Below, in pieces: positions 26,738 through 35,867 of a DNA stretch of 64,000 nucleotides; the first letter of the stretch is position 1, and every line of letters begins with the position of its first letter. The stretch spans positions 47,715-111,714 of the forward strand of contig JAJFFS010000002.1 of NCBI GenBank assembly GCA_021776515.1, given 5' to 3'. The position numbers and the translations under genes are program-made. The notes under the pieces were generated by a model. It was not told where the DNA came from, did no database searches, and worked only from the letters and a program-made list of their open reading frames with translations. Origin of the DNA: Robiginitomaculum sp. GTDB lineage: Bacteria; Pseudomonadota; Alphaproteobacteria; Caulobacterales; Maricaulaceae.

Positions 26738-27822
26738 TTTTGTCACGCTACCTTTCGCGCCAAATGGCGATTAAAATGTTTTGGGTTCTGCTCTCGTTTA
26801 CCGCCTTAATGCAGCTGATTGATCTGCTGGGTGCCTCTACTGATATTATTGAGCGTGGTGAGGGGTTTTTCGGGTTTTTGAAATATTTAGCCTTGCGTAT
26901 GCCAGCAACCATGCAGGGCCTGGTGCCTATCTCAACCCTTTTGGGGGCTGCCCTCACGTTTTTTGCACTGGCCCAAAACAGCGAAATGATCGCGCTACGC
27001 AGTTCCGGGCAAACACCTTATCGCGCAGTTTTTATGTTGGTTCCGTTGACCCTGTTTATAGGGATTGCCTATTTTTTTCTATCGGACCAAATAGTGCCCC
27101 GTGCCGATAAGGTATTTGTGTCATGGTGGGAACGCACGGACCCTGATGCAGCCGCTTCATCTGCTGAAAACATTGAACCTGGCGATGAAGTCTGGGCACG
27201 GACTACCTACAGTGTAATCCGCATTAAATCTCATACTAATGGTGGGCGAAACCTTGAGGGCATCACCATTTACTCGCTCGATCAAAATCAGCAAATCTCG
27301 GAACGCATCAAAGCCAATAATGCTGAATGGCAAGGTGACGGAGCCTGGATACTCAACAGTGTTGACCGCTATATTGGCGGCGATGATGGCGGATCGAGCA
27401 CGTATTCCATGTCAGCGATGACCTGGCGTACCGCGCTCAGCCCCTCCACTATCCTTGAACTGGCTAATCCGGAGGTCAGCATTTCCACCTCTGGCTCGCG
27501 TAAAGTCATCAAGGGCAGTGCCGCCGGTTCGCGCTCCGGTGATTATTACCAACTACAATTGCAAAAAGCGTACCTGACACTGTTTTCACCGCTGATCATG
27601 CTATTGTTAGCGGCACCAGTGGCCGCGGGCCAGCGCCGTTCAGGAACCACATCGCGCAATCTTGGTTTTGCCGTGATCGCCGGATTTTCCTTTTTGCTGG
27701 CAGACGGCATTTTGCTGTCCCTTGGGCAGGCGCATATTGTCCCCATATTTGCCGCTGCATGGTCAACCGCAATTCTATTTGCAGCGGGTGGTAGCTGGGC
27801 CCTTTTAAGGCTTGAAAACTAG
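26734..27822 (+). CDS. LptG-type permease (YjgP/YjgQ family)
   Basis: 362 residues with the same 3 + periplasmic domain + 3 transmembrane plan as its partner. The cytoplasmic segment LRSSGQTPYRA after the third helix is the coupling-helix region that contacts the LptB ATPase. It starts MILSRYLSRQMAIKMFWVLLSF. It is coupled to the LptF-type gene (ATGA overlap), and its stop codon is one base before the ceramide synthase ATG, tying the pair to sphingolipid synthesis. Confidence 0.85.
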   Translation: MILSRYLSRQMAIKMFWVLLSFTALMQLIDLLGASTDIIERGEGFFGFLKYLALRMPATMQGLVPISTLLGAALTFFALAQNSEMIALRSSGQTPYRAVFMLVPLTLFIGIAYFFLSDQIVPRADKVFVSWWERTDPDAAASSAENIEPGDEVWARTTYSVIRIKSHTNGGRNLEGITIYSLDQNQQISERIKANNAEWQGDGAWILNSVDRYIGGDDGGSSTYSMSAMTWRTALSPSTILELANPEVSISTSGSRKVIKGSAAGSRSGDYYQLQLQKAYLTLFSPLIMLLLAAPVAAGQRRSGTTSRNLGFAVIAGFSFLLADGILLSLGQAHIVPIFAAAWSTAILFAAGGSWALLRLEN

Positions 27823-27823
27823 G

Positions 27824-28957
27824 ATGGTTGCCAGCTTACGCATTGAACAGGTGACGGATAAGGCTGGGTTGCAGGAATTTATTCGCCTGCCCTCCATACT
27901 CTATGCAGATGCCCCACACTGGATAACACCATTAGAGGTCGAACGCCTGGGCATTCTTGACCCAAAACAAAGCCCCTATTTTGAGCACGCCGAAGCCGGG
28001 TACTGGATCGCCCGCAAAAACGGCGAGGCCGTCGGGCGTATCAGCGCCCAGATTGATCAACTGGCCCTTAAAACCCTGAGTAACAAAACCGGACAGTTTG
28101 GTATGATTGTCGCCATTGATGACCCGGCTGTAACAAAACTGCTTCTTGAAACGGCTGAGGACTGGCTGCGTGATCAGGGCATGGACACCATTCAGGGACC
28201 GTTTAATCTCTCCATAAACCAGGAAGTCGGTTTGTTGGTTGATGGTTTTGACACACCACCCATGATGTTGATGTCCCACGACCCTGTTTATATGGGCCGT
28301 CATATCGAAGCGGCCGGCTTTAGCAAAGCCAAAGACCTGCTTGCCTATATTCGTGGCACAGATTTTCTATTCCCGGAAAAATGGAGACGTATGGCTGAAC
28401 GACGCAGCAGCCATGTCAGTATGCGTATGTTCGACATGAAAAAATATGATCAGGAGATTAAAAATATAGTCAGTATTTTTAATGAAGCCTGGCATACCAA
28501 TTGGAATTTTGTTCCCATGACCGAAAAAGAAGCGGCACATATGGCCAAGGAATTGCGCCCGCTCATCCGTAAAGAACTGGCTTGGTTTGCTGATGTGGAT
28601 GGCGAGCCAGCCGCCTTCATTGTCTGCCTGCCAGATGTCAACGGTGCTATTCATGGCTTGAACGGTCGCCTGTTTCCGTTTGGTTGGCTTAAATTGCTCT
28701 GGCGTCTCAAAGTCACCCGTCCGGCTACTGCACGCGTGTTACTCATGGGTGTCCGCAGAAAATTTACCGAAGGCCTGTTAGGTCAAATACTGCCTTTCCG
28801 GCTGATTTATGCGCTGGAGTCTGATTTATACAAATCCCCGATCAAGCGGGTGGAAATGTCCTGGATACTGGAAAACAATGCACCAGTTCGTCGTATGATC
28901 GAAACCCTTGGGGGCGAAGCCTACAAGACCTACCGCGTCTACGAAAAAAGCTTATAA
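27824..28957 (+). CDS. bcerS: Bacterial ceramide synthase (GNAT-like N-acyltransferase)
   Basis: 377 residues. The protein matches the N-acyltransferase family that in Caulobacter (CC_1154) acylates 3-ketosphinganine. It opens IEQVTDKAGLQEFIRLP, followed by APHWITPLEVER, QGPFNLSINQEVGLLVDGF, FNEAWHTNWNFVPMTE and the GNAT-like WILENNAPVRRMIETLGGE. The ATG follows the LptG stop by one base; a TTG four codons earlier lies inside lptG. It ends overlapping the convergent ceramide reductase gene by 6 bases. It has no sequence relation to eukaryotic ceramide synthases. Confidence 0.85.
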   Translation: MVASLRIEQVTDKAGLQEFIRLPSILYADAPHWITPLEVERLGILDPKQSPYFEHAEAGYWIARKNGEAVGRISAQIDQLALKTLSNKTGQFGMIVAIDDPAVTKLLLETAEDWLRDQGMDTIQGPFNLSINQEVGLLVDGFDTPPMMLMSHDPVYMGRHIEAAGFSKAKDLLAYIRGTDFLFPEKWRRMAERRSSHVSMRMFDMKKYDQEIKNIVSIFNEAWHTNWNFVPMTEKEAAHMAKELRPLIRKELAWFADVDGEPAAFIVCLPDVNGAIHGLNGRLFPFGWLKLLWRLKVTRPATARVLLMGVRRKFTEGLLGQILPFRLIYALESDLYKSPIKRVEMSWILENNAPVRRMIETLGGEAYKTYRVYEKSL

Positions 28958-29902
28958 CCAACCTGCTTGTTGGTACCAGGAAGCTGTTTCTGCAAAACCA
29001 TCGCCAAGCGTTATTTGCGGTTTCCAGACATCATGCGGGACCAGGTGTTGCACCCGCGCCGTCCAGTCTGGATGCAAAATTTCCCGCGCCTTACCTTCAT
29101 CAAAAATGCTGACTTTGCCCTGAAAACGGGCATATCTGCCGTTAAGTGTTGCCGCCAGTGCGACCAATGAGGGCGGTAACCAAAATGGTCGGGATGTGGT
29201 CGATGATGCCTGACACACAGCAGTAACAATTTCTGGCCATGAGTATCCTTGCACTGTTGCGTCTGAAAGCTCAATAATTTGCTGCTCGGCCCCTGTCGTA
29301 CAAAGTGCGCATAAGGCATCAGCAGCATCACGAACATGAACAAGACTAAGCCGGGAATTGCTGCTTCCTAACATGGGGTGAACGGGATAGCGGGCCGCTT
29401 TGAAAAGGCTCAAGGTTTCCGTGTCCCAGGGACCATAAATTGCCGGTGGACGTACAATCACCCAATTGCCGTTCGTGCCCATGACCTCATCTTCAGCCAT
29501 TTTTTTACTGGTGCCGTAGGCAGACAGTTGCGGTTCACGCGCGGTAAAAGAGGAAACGCAAACAAAACGGGCATCAGGGGCGTTTTCCTGCCAGGCAACG
29601 CTCATCTGTCTTGTGCCTTCGCTGTTGATTTGCATCAAGGTATCGCGGTTTCCCTTGATCGCCCCTGCCATATGGACAATGGCATCAGCGCCCCTGGTCA
29701 GACGCTTTAGCGCACTGGTGTCGCGCAGATCGCCCGACACCAGTTCCAGCCTGTGCGGGGCGAGCTGCTCGTGGATAGGCAGAGAGCGCACCAGTGTACG
29801 TACGCGCCAACCTTTAGCGCATAAAGCTCCAACCAGATAACGCCCCAAAAACCCGGTGGCACCTGTCAGGGCAATTATGGGTCGTTCTGATTTTGAATTC
29901 AC
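28952..29902 (-). CDS. cerR: NAD-dependent epimerase/dehydratase family protein, probable ceramide reductase CerR
   Basis: Extended short-chain dehydrogenase, 316 residues. The dinucleotide-binding motif is TGATGFLGRYL and the catalytic Tyr-Lys pair is in SAYGTSKKMAEDE. In Caulobacter the homologous gene (CC_1164) reduces the 3-keto group of oxidised ceramide after acylation. The context of spt, acp, ceramide synthase and acyl-ACP synthetase supports the same role here. The start is GTG, overlapping the acyl-ACP synthetase stop by 4 bases. Confidence 0.85.
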   Translation of the reverse strand: MNSKSERPIIALTGATGFLGRYLVGALCAKGWRVRTLVRSLPIHEQLAPHRLELVSGDLRDTSALKRLTRGADAIVHMAGAIKGNRDTLMQINSEGTRQMSVAWQENAPDARFVCVSSFTAREPQLSAYGTSKKMAEDEVMGTNGNWVIVRPPAIYGPWDTETLSLFKAARYPVHPMLGSSNSRLSLVHVRDAADALCALCTTGAEQQIIELSDATVQGYSWPEIVTAVCQASSTTSRPFWLPPSLVALAATLNGRYARFQGKVSIFDEGKAREILHPDWTARVQHLVPHDVWKPQITLGDGFAETASWYQQAGWL

Positions 29903-31659
29903 GCGGTTCCTGCCGCATGAGGGCTGGATTTGCGGGCACGTTCAAATGCCCCTTCCAGATACATCTTGCGCGCCTTGATCCGGCTTAACTTGCCCGATGA
30001 GGTTTGCGGCAAACTATGCGGCGGTACACTAACCACTTTGGCCAACAGGCCATATTCAGAACTGACCAGGCCCTCAATGCCGCTCAACAGGGAACTGCGC
30101 CGCTCAGGGTCAGAAATGCGTGTCTGGACCAACAGGATCACCTGCTCGCCCTCACCATCATCGATGGAAAATGCCGCCACATCACCAGCACGCAAAACAT
30201 CGTTGCCGCTTTCAGCGGCCCATTCCAGATCCTGTGGCCAAACATTGCGGCCATTGACCAAAATCAAATCCTTTACCCGCCCGGTTATAACGATCTGGCC
30301 ATTGCGGAAATAACCAAGATCACCAGTATCCAGCCAACCATCCGGTGTTAAAACACAGGCCGTTTCCCCGGCATTACCATAATATTCCTTCATCAGGCTG
30401 GGACCAGTAACAAAAATACGCCCCACATGCCCTTCACCCAACGCAGCCCCTCTGGCGTCACGAACCTCAATTTCATGACCTGGCAGCGCGGCACCACAGA
30501 GCGCAAAAGCACGTTGTGGAACACCACTACCCGGTTTTGTCGGAACGGCAAGGCTATCCCGGTCAAGGGCATTCAGATCCAGTGTATCAGCAACAAGCCC
30601 CTGCCCTTGCGGGGCAAAACTGATCGCCAGTGTTGCCTCGGCCATACCATAACTGGCCACAAAGGCTTTACCGTCAAAGCCGACTTTGGAAAAACATTCG
30701 GTAAAACGTTCAAGAACAGGCATGCGGATCATATCCCCACCAATACCAGCCGCCCGCCAGCAGGAAAGATCAAGATCATCAAGTTTGGCTGTCCGCGCAC
30801 GCCGGGCGCAAAGTTCATACCCAAAAGAGGGGCTATAGGCGAGCGTGGCCCGGTTATCGGAAATCATTTTCAACCAGCCCAGTGAACGGCGAGCAAAATC
30901 CCGGGTCGGCAATAGGTCAACGGTGAGTTGCGCCGCTATTGGTGCCAGCAAAAACCCAACCAGCCCCATATCATGATAGAATGGTAACCAGGAACAGGCC
31001 CGGTCATTCTCCATAAGTTGCAGACCATCACGCGTAATTGCTCGGGCGTTGGCCATAAAGGCTTCATGGGTGATTTCTACGCCCAATGGAAAGCGTGTCG
31101 TACCAGAGGAAAACTGCAAATAGCTCATGTCTTGCGGCTGCGCCCTGGTTAAAGGGACTGCTTTACCTTTTATCGGCTGAAGCCCGGCAAGTGAACCAGC
31201 ATAAACCAGGTCCAAAGTTTGCGCGGCAGTCTCAATCCATTCAACAAGAGAGGCCGGCCCAAACGCCGCTTGCGCACCGCACACTTGCATGATCCGCTTC
31301 AAATGCGCGATGTAACCTTCCTTGCCCCCGAAGGCGACAGGCAGTGGCAATGGCGCCGGGATCAACCCGGCATACTCACAACCAAAAAAGGTAACAACAA
31401 ACTCTGCATCGGTTTCAGCAATAATAGCAACACGATCCCCCGCAACCAGACCAGCGCCAAGCATACGTTGAGCAGCATCTTGGGCGCGATCTCGCAATTG
31501 TGAGTATGGCAACACTTCTTCAAGGCCATTGCGGGCGCTATAAAAATTAAGCCCACTTTGCCCTCTTGCAGCATAATCCAGTGCGTCACCCAGCAGTTCA
31601 AAATCTGCCAGTCGGCGCGGAATTCCACTATTTGTCGCGGTAGGTCGGAGATCACTCAT
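29899..31659 (-). CDS. Acyl-ACP/acyl-AMP synthetase of the sphingolipid locus
   Basis: ANL-superfamily adenylating enzyme, 586 residues. The P-loop segment is LQFSSGTTRFPLGVEI, where Arg-Phe-Pro-Leu replaces the more common Gly-x-Pro-Lys, and the later core motif is GWLDTGDLGYF. AGLIPAPLPLPVAFGG is typical of fatty acyl-AMP ligases, which pass the acyl group to a carrier protein rather than to CoA. The Caulobacter counterpart (CC_1165, AasR) loads the ACP used by serine palmitoyltransferase. It is coupled to cerR downstream. Confidence 0.87.
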   Translation of the reverse strand: MSDLRPTATNSGIPRRLADFELLGDALDYAARGQSGLNFYSARNGLEEVLPYSQLRDRAQDAAQRMLGAGLVAGDRVAIIAETDAEFVVTFFGCEYAGLIPAPLPLPVAFGGKEGYIAHLKRIMQVCGAQAAFGPASLVEWIETAAQTLDLVYAGSLAGLQPIKGKAVPLTRAQPQDMSYLQFSSGTTRFPLGVEITHEAFMANARAITRDGLQLMENDRACSWLPFYHDMGLVGFLLAPIAAQLTVDLLPTRDFARRSLGWLKMISDNRATLAYSPSFGYELCARRARTAKLDDLDLSCWRAAGIGGDMIRMPVLERFTECFSKVGFDGKAFVASYGMAEATLAISFAPQGQGLVADTLDLNALDRDSLAVPTKPGSGVPQRAFALCGAALPGHEIEVRDARGAALGEGHVGRIFVTGPSLMKEYYGNAGETACVLTPDGWLDTGDLGYFRNGQIVITGRVKDLILVNGRNVWPQDLEWAAESGNDVLRAGDVAAFSIDDGEGEQVILLVQTRISDPERRSSLLSGIEGLVSSEYGLLAKVVSVPPHSLPQTSSGKLSRIKARKMYLEGAFERARKSSPHAAGTA

Positions 31660-31959
31660 ACTTACATCATGCCTTTGAGTTTGGAGGGTAATACCATAGG
31701 CTCATCAAGAGCCAAATGCCCAAAAGGGCGTCTAGCACAAGCAATGGAGAATGTGCACCAAGTCATCTGTTATTTGCCCCTGTTTAATACAATATGCGGT
31801 ATTTTAGCACTGCAATGCAAGGCTGAGGCCAAAACAGCAGACTACATCCCTATGTTTTCATCTATCCATACACTCTAATGGTAGACTTGTGGGTTGATTA
31901 GTCGTATCGGTGCGCGAATCCGAACCGGCATTAAATTTTCATATTTTGAGGAGCACATT
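31660..31959. other. 300-bp divergent intergenic region between the acyl-ACP synthetase gene and pckA
   Basis: No gene is supported. It should contain both promoters. A small GCCC-AAAA-GGGC hairpin lies near 31720. GAGGAG at 31949-31954 is the pckA ribosome binding site. I see no terminator or known operator. Confidence 0.5.
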
Positions 31960-33561
31960 GTGGAGCACACTGGCATTCACATTAACAAGACGGCGTTAAC
32001 CGCCCTTGGTATTGAAAAAGTGCAAAAAATAAACTGGAACTGGCCCAATGCGGCTCTTTATGAAGAGGCCGTCAGGCGCGGCGAGGGCTGTATTTCGCAA
32101 GGTGGTCCCCTTGTTGTGCAAACCGGTCAGCACACAGGTCGTTCAGCCAATGACAAATTCATAGTTCGCGATTCCGAAACCGAGAACACGATCTGGTGGG
32201 ACCAGAATGTCTCTATGAAGCCATCTCAATTTGATGTTCTATGGGGCGATTTCAAAGACTATATGGGTGAAAATGAGCTTTTCCTGCAAGAGCTTTTTGG
32301 TGGTGCCGACCTTGATCACCGTCTACCGGTCAATGTGATTACCGAATTTGCCTGGCACTCGCTGTTCATCCGCCATTTGCTACGCATTCCAGCAAGCACA
32401 GAGTTGGGTGATTTTGCTGCCGAGTTCACCATCATCAGTTTGCCGGGATTTCGCGCAGACCCAGTGCGACATGGTACGCGCTCTGAAACAGTTATTGCTG
32501 TTAATATGACCCAGCGTCTGGTGCTCATTGGTGGCACCTCCTATGCGGGCGAGATTAAAAAATCCGTCTTTTCCATTCTGAATTATTTGCTTCCCAAAAA
32601 ATCGATCATGCCTATGCACTGCTCGGTCAATATTGGTGAAACTGATGATGCCGCAATCTTTTTCGGACTTTCCGGCACTGGTAAAACCACCCTTTCTGCT
32701 AATCCTGACCGCACACTTATCGGTGATGATGAACATGGCTGGTCTGAAAACGGCCTGTTTAATTTTGAAGGCGGTTGTTACGCCAAAATGATCCGCCTTT
32801 CAGAAAAAGCTGAGCCGGAAATTTATGCCACCACAAAAATGTGGGGGACTGTGCTGGAAAATGTAGTGATGGACCCGGATACCCGGGTGCTGGACCTTGA
32901 TGATGCCAGCCTTGCTGAAAACAGCCGGGGCGCCTATCCGCTAACCTCTATTCCCAATGCCAGTGCCACGGGGCGTTGTGGCCAACCCAAAAACGTCATC
33001 ATGCTGACCGCCGACGCCTTTGGCGTACTGCCCCCAATTGCACGTATGACCCCCAGCCAGGCCATGTACCATTTCCTTTCGGGCTATACTGCCAAGGTCG
33101 CCGGAACAGAAAAAGGCGTAACCGAGCCACAAGCTACATTCTCCACCTGTTTTGGCGCCCCCTTCATGCCGCGTCACCCCTCGGAATATGGTAATTTACT
33201 ACGCAATCTCATTGCTGAACACAGCACCACATGCTGGCTGGTCAATACCGGCTGGACCGGCGGTGCCTATGGCACCGGCAACCGTATGCCGATCAAGGCC
33301 ACACGGGCATTGCTGGCGGCGGCGCTGGATGGCTCACTTAACAATGCTGAATTTCGTGTGGACGATAATTTTGGTGTTGAAGTGCCCGTATCAGTCACGG
33401 GTGTGGACAGCACTATACTGGATCCACGCAGCACCTGGGCGGACAAGGGTGCCTATGATGCACAAGCGGCAAAACTGGTGGCCATGTTTATTGATAACTT
33501 TGCTAAGTTTAATGACCATGTTGACCCGGATGTGCGCGTCGCCGGACCAATTGCGGCGTAA
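31960..33561 (+). CDS. pckA: Phosphoenolpyruvate carboxykinase (ATP)
   Basis: Gluconeogenic enzyme converting oxaloacetate and ATP to phosphoenolpyruvate, 533 residues. The kinase-1 loop is [12 protein letters not shown] and the kinase-2 motif is [30 protein letters not shown] and the adenine-site segment NTGWTGG are also conserved. The start chosen is the GTG at 31960 ([10 protein letters not shown]), with GAGGAG six bases upstream. The frame is open 22 codons further, but that N-terminus is not family-like. Confidence 0.97.
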   Translation: MEHTGIHINKTALTALGIEKVQKINWNWPNAALYEEAVRRGEGCISQGGPLVVQTGQHTGRSANDKFIVRDSETENTIWWDQNVSMKPSQFDVLWGDFKDYMGENELFLQELFGGADLDHRLPVNVITEFAWHSLFIRHLLRIPASTELGDFAAEFTIISLPGFRADPVRHGTRSETVIAVNMTQRLVLIGGTSYAGEIKKSVFSILNYLLPKKSIMPMHCSVNIGETDDAAIFFGLSGTGKTTLSANPDRTLIGDDEHGWSENGLFNFEGGCYAKMIRLSEKAEPEIYATTKMWGTVLENVVMDPDTRVLDLDDASLAENSRGAYPLTSIPNASATGRCGQPKNVIMLTADAFGVLPPIARMTPSQAMYHFLSGYTAKVAGTEKGVTEPQATFSTCFGAPFMPRHPSEYGNLLRNLIAEHSTTCWLVNTGWTGGAYGTGNRMPIKATRALLAAALDGSLNNAEFRVDDNFGVEVPVSVTGVDSTILDPRSTWADKGAYDAQAAKLVAMFIDNFAKFNDHVDPDVRVAGPIAA

Positions 33562-33965
33562 ACAGGGTTATTCAGATATAGTATTTTAAGTATCTGATAT
33601 GATACGGTAGTTATATGAAAACTATCACACGTCACATCATTCTAATCTGCGCTTTTTGTTTGGTCTGACGTTTTTTTATACGCAACAAGCGTTCACCTAA
33701 GGGAAAGGCGCGCTGGTGGCGTATAACTCCTCCAGCCTGTCATTGCCCGACTGGTTCGGGCAATCCAGATATGAACATCCTCAAAAGCGTACGCGATAGG
33801 GCAACAAGAAAAACTGGATTACCGGGACAAGCCCGGCAATGACACCTATGAGGTGTTCCCAAAACAGCCCCGTTTCCTCAATTGTCATTGCCTGGAACGA
33901 ACGCCCTAGCGTCGCCCGACACTTCCCCCTATGATTATGCTTGAACAAAAGAGAACAGGCATTTT
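33562..33965. other. 404-bp intergenic region with REP-like inverted repeats
   Basis: No gene is visible. It holds a 7-bp hairpin just after pckA (TCAGATA at 33572-33578 with TATCTGA at 33591-33597). A pair of 31-nt inverted copies of an extragenic palindromic element lies at 33738-33768 and 33814-33844, and a partial third TTGTCATTGCC lies near 33880. Confidence 0.6.
33738..33844. repeat. Inverted pair of a 31-nt palindromic element (TGTCATTGCC type)
   Basis: Copy 1 (33738-33768) begins TGTCATTGCC and ends CAATCCAG. Copy 2 (33814-33844), read on the other strand, begins TGTCATTGCC and ends TAATCCAG. Each also has an internal GCCCG/CGGGC-type hairpin. This is the arrangement of REP/BIME-like units and is unrelated in sequence to the CTTCGACAAGCTCAGG family. 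Confidence 0.8.
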
Positions 33966-34562
33966 ATGACACCCATATTTCTGACCATCGCGCTGGTTGG
34001 CGGTTATTTACTCGGCTCCATCCCGTTTGGCGTTTTACTTTCAAAATGGTTCGGGCTTGGTGATGTGCGCAAGATAGGCTCTGGCAATATCGGGGCGACC
34101 AATGTGCTGCGTACCGGACGCAAGGATCTGGCGCTGGCGACACTGGTGCTGGATGGCGGAAAATCAGCGGCGGCTTTCGTGCTGGCCAGCCATTTTTTGC
34201 ACCCCTATATGGGGCTGGTTGCGGCGGTGGCAGCCCTGATGGGGCATTGCTATCCGGTGTGGCTGGGCTTTCGCGGCGGCAAGGGCGTTGCCACTTTCTT
34301 TGGCGGTGTATTCGTGGCTCTGTGGCCGCTGGGCGTTGCCTGCGCCCTCATCTGGCTCATCACCGCAGCCCTGATCCGCATTTCCTCCGTCGCGGCATTG
34401 CTGTCGGTCAACAGTGCCCCCGCTATTGCCCTGGCGTTGGGGCGCCCGGATATTGCCGCGTTTTGCGGTCTGATGGCGCTGGTCGTCAGCATACGGCACT
34501 GGCCCAATATTATGCGCATGGTGCAAGGTACGGAGCCACGTTTTGGCGATAAGAAAGAGTGA
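33966..34562 (+). CDS. plsY: Glycerol-3-phosphate acyltransferase PlsY
   Basis: Inner-membrane enzyme transferring an acyl group from acyl-phosphate to glycerol-3-phosphate. It has 198 residues and about five hydrophobic segments. The three PlsY motifs are present: GSIPFGVLLSK, KIGSGNIGATNVLRTGRK and GHCYPVWLGFRGGKGVAT. The stop codon overlaps the dprA GTG start by 4 bases. Confidence 0.97.
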   Translation: MTPIFLTIALVGGYLLGSIPFGVLLSKWFGLGDVRKIGSGNIGATNVLRTGRKDLALATLVLDGGKSAAAFVLASHFLHPYMGLVAAVAALMGHCYPVWLGFRGGKGVATFFGGVFVALWPLGVACALIWLITAALIRISSVAALLSVNSAPAIALALGRPDIAAFCGLMALVVSIRHWPNIMRMVQGTEPRFGDKKE

Positions 34563-35674
34563 GTAAAAAACAGGCACTAGGCCCCCGTGCGCTAACCGCA
34601 TGGTTATGCCTTGCTCGCACACCGCAAGTTGGTCCGGTAGCGTTTCGCGGCCTTTTGGCACGTTTTGGTGACCCGGAGACGGCGCTGGATGCCCTGCCCG
34701 CTCTGGCCCGGCGCGGCGGACGCGTTGACCCGTTAAAGATTACGACCAGAGCTGCCGCCGAAGATGAAATAAACGCGCTGGAACGTCTGGACGGTATTCT
34801 GCTGCCCTCATGCGACCCTGACTTCCCACAGGCGCTTGCCGCCCTTGACCCGCCTCCGCCGGTACTTAGCATTTTGGGAGATGTAAGCCTTTTGGCCAAA
34901 TCTTCTTGCGCTATTGTCGGGGCCCGAAATGCCTCTGCCATTGGCATGCGTATGGCCCGCCAAACGGCCAGCGAGCTAGGCGAATATGGGTTTGTTATTG
35001 CTTCCGGTCTGGCACGCGGCATTGATGGTGCCGCCCATCAGGGCGCATTGCAAAGCGGCACTATTGCCGTGGTTGCTGGCGGCGTGGATCATATCTATCC
35101 ACCCGAACATGAAGACCTCCGTAGCGAGATTATTCGCTATGGCACAGTCATTTCTGAACGCCGCCTTGGTCATCGGGTCAGCGCCCGCGATTTTCCCCGG
35201 CGCAACCGGATTATTTCCGGCCTGGCCAGGGGGGTACTTGTCATCGAAGCGGCGGCGCGCTCCGGTTCACTCATAACTGCCCGGTATGCGCTGGAACAGG
35301 GGCGTGAGGTAATGGCAACACCCGGATCACCATTGGACCCGCGCTGCAAAGGCACAAATGGCCTGATTAAATCAGGGGCTTTGTTGGTGGAAACGTCACA
35401 GGATATTATCGATGCGCTAGAGGGCATACGCCCCGGTCAAATGCACGATCAGGATGATTTTTTTGACCTGCCTGCTGAGACTGCACCTGACGATAAAGAT
35501 GTGGACAACGCCCGGCCAACCTTGTTGGAGCTGTTAAGCCCCAGCCCGATCCAGCGCGATGAACTTGTCCGCCAAAGCGGGCTACCAACAGCGGTGTGCG
35601 CGGCGGCACTACTGGAGCTGGAACTGGCAGGGTTGGTTATCAGTCTGCCCGGCGGCACGGTTGCGCTGGCCTGA
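34559..35674 (+). CDS. dprA: DNA-processing protein DprA
   Basis: Single-stranded-DNA-binding RecA loader used in natural transformation, 371 residues. The SMF Rossmann core holds CAIVGARNAS, SGLARGIDGAAHQGAL, AVVAGGVDHIYPPEH, RRNRIISGLARGVLVIEAA and SGSLITARYALEQGREV. The last 60 residues form the C-terminal winged helix. It starts with GTG, coupled to plsY, a common gene order in alphaproteobacteria. Confidence 0.97.
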   Translation: MSKKQALGPRALTAWLCLARTPQVGPVAFRGLLARFGDPETALDALPALARRGGRVDPLKITTRAAAEDEINALERLDGILLPSCDPDFPQALAALDPPPPVLSILGDVSLLAKSSCAIVGARNASAIGMRMARQTASELGEYGFVIASGLARGIDGAAHQGALQSGTIAVVAGGVDHIYPPEHEDLRSEIIRYGTVISERRLGHRVSARDFPRRNRIISGLARGVLVIEAAARSGSLITARYALEQGREVMATPGSPLDPRCKGTNGLIKSGALLVETSQDIIDALEGIRPGQMHDQDDFFDLPAETAPDDKDVDNARPTLLELLSPSPIQRDELVRQSGLPTAVCAAALLELELAGLVISLPGGTVALA

Positions 35675-35834
35675 AGGTACGAAAACACGGCACAGCATTG
35701 CCCGGGCTATTTGGGCGTAGTATTTGCAATATATATTTTGCAAACATCCCCACACCGCACTTGCGTCAACATTTATTGTGCGACGCAGCATTCCTAATTT
35801 CTTTACCGCTTGGAAAGGTCAGCAAGATAAATTT

Positions 35835-35853
35835 CTACGATAATTTATCGTAG
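35835..35853. promoter_or_regulatory. 19-nt near-perfect palindrome before the D,D-carboxypeptidase gene
   Basis: CTACGATAA and TTATCGTAG flank a single T, with the right arm ending 14 bases before the ATG. The right arm borders a GGAAAA purine stretch that is the only ribosome-binding-site candidate. The element could be a protein operator or an mRNA hairpin limiting translation. No T-run follows, so it is not a terminator. Confidence 0.5.
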
Positions 35854-35867
35854 GAAAACCCACCTTA

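Noticed and set aside
25454..27822. Calling the permease pair the housekeeping lptF and lptG
   Set aside because: Domain layout fits, but the genes sit in a ceramide locus without lptD, surA or lptB nearby, so I kept the family name without gene symbols.
31894..31959. Longer N-terminus for phosphoenolpyruvate carboxykinase
   Set aside because: The GTG at 31960 has an ideal GAGGAG site and gives the family-length protein.
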